Below are positions 63,561-64,000 of a stretch of DNA of 64,000 nt, one piece after another (positions within the stretch are counted from its first letter, which is position 1; the number at the start of each line of letters is the position of its first letter). The DNA lies in assembly GCA_017417465.1 (NCBI GenBank), contig JAFPZD010000116.1:23054-87053 (forward strand), written 5' to 3'. The notes under the pieces were generated by a model. It did no database searches. It was given only the letters and a program-made list of their open reading frames with translations, and was not told where the DNA came from. The stretch is from Prevotella sp. (GTDB lineage Bacteria > Bacteroidota > Bacteroidia > Bacteroidales > Bacteroidaceae). The translations under genes were made by a program, and so were the position numbers.

Positions 63561-64000
63561 CGGTTTAAGTAATGATAAAAAAATAAGTTGGTATTGTTTG
63601 AAAGAAATTGGCAACAATTAAAAAGAATTACATCCAGAAATGAAAAGAATTTTTCGAACTGTACGGTTGAAAAGAAATATATAGATATGGAGAAACGATT
63701 CTTTTTTTGAAACGAATTTATTTAATTTGTTTTTAATTTTGGCCACGAATGTGGCCTTGATGAAACTATTAAATAAAATTAGTTTTCAATTAGGACAATT
63801 CGTTTCCAACACAAACATTTCCTGTTCCTTTCAAAATTCATTTCAACCGTAAGGTCGGATTTATCCCAAATCGGTCATTAGCCCCAACTCGTTTGGGTGA
63901 TATCAAAATTTTGGGTTGTCCTCCAAAGCCCGAGGAACGCTTGCCGTTGGTTCATAGTCCTCACAAGACGTAAGATATTTTTATCTCCTTTCTTTTCGAG
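63561..64000. other. AT-rich non-coding end of window
   Basis: About 440 bases with clearly lower GC than all preceding DNA. No open frame of note on either strand. A small hairpin GGCCACGAATGTGGCC lies near 63741-63756. The stretch GTCGGATTTATCCCAAATCG near 63855 and the following CAACTCGTTTGGGTGATATC could be the flank of a mobile element or an RNA gene, but I cannot assign it. Confidence 0.4.

Overview
The window reads as a chromosomal segment of a Bacteroidota bacterium, most likely a Prevotella-type member of the Prevotellaceae. The signs are TAnnTTTG -7 promoter elements, secreted proteins ending in a conserved tail of the form DLQGRRV...GVYIINGQK(V)K that resembles type IX secretion sorting tails, CBM26/SusE-like and choice-of-anchor J domains, a periplasmic-TPR/membrane/AraC regulator, and moderately high GC with C/G-ending codons. 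I found no rRNA, tRNA, CRISPR array or transposase. All family names come from reading sequence, not from searches.

The dominant feature is a repeated surface-protein module present four times. Module A (1-10495): 3' end of a TPR/AraC-type regulator, a promoter with phased TTCGTCT boxes, a 64-aa one-TM protein, and a 3226-aa LamG-repeat protein. Module B (11759-22565): same boxes and promoter, a frameshifted copy of the small TM gene, a 328-aa secreted protein, and a 3137-aa giant. Module C (40538-53526): a 340-aa secreted protein overlapping a full TPR/AraC regulator, boxes and promoter, an intact small TM gene, and a giant broken by a nonsense codon and a frameshifting deletion. Module D (53719-63560): boxes and promoter directly ahead of an intact 3186-aa giant. 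A fifth giant survives only as an N-terminal stub (40191-40454). In all four promoters the spacing from last box to -33 TTG and from TTG to -7 box is the same, so the modules look like one regulon, probably read by the adjacent AraC-type membrane regulator.

Between modules B and C lie an orphan imidazolonepropionase gene (hutI), a frameshifted secreted-protein pseudogene, a TPR/LuxR-type membrane regulator (minus), a two-gene minus-strand operon (CBM26-like starch-binding protein and a dockerin-bearing multidomain protein), a divergent M6 metalloprotease, and a minus-strand Omp28/dockerin protein.

A second theme is repeats. Heptanucleotide arrays (about YAAYNNY: CAATGGT, CAATTCT, CAATGTT, CTAACTC) sit in intergenic DNA and inside coding regions. 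The coding variants lack stop codons in all three frames of the gene strand. At the main site, just upstream of the C-terminal tail of every giant, they occur as 6 or 9 units, that is multiples of 21 bp. Separate intergenic arrays with 22-bp (or 44-bp) periods lie at about 10.5, 10.9, 37.8 and 43.6 kb. The last ~430 bases are AT-rich, non-coding as far as I can see, and compositionally different, suggesting a boundary.
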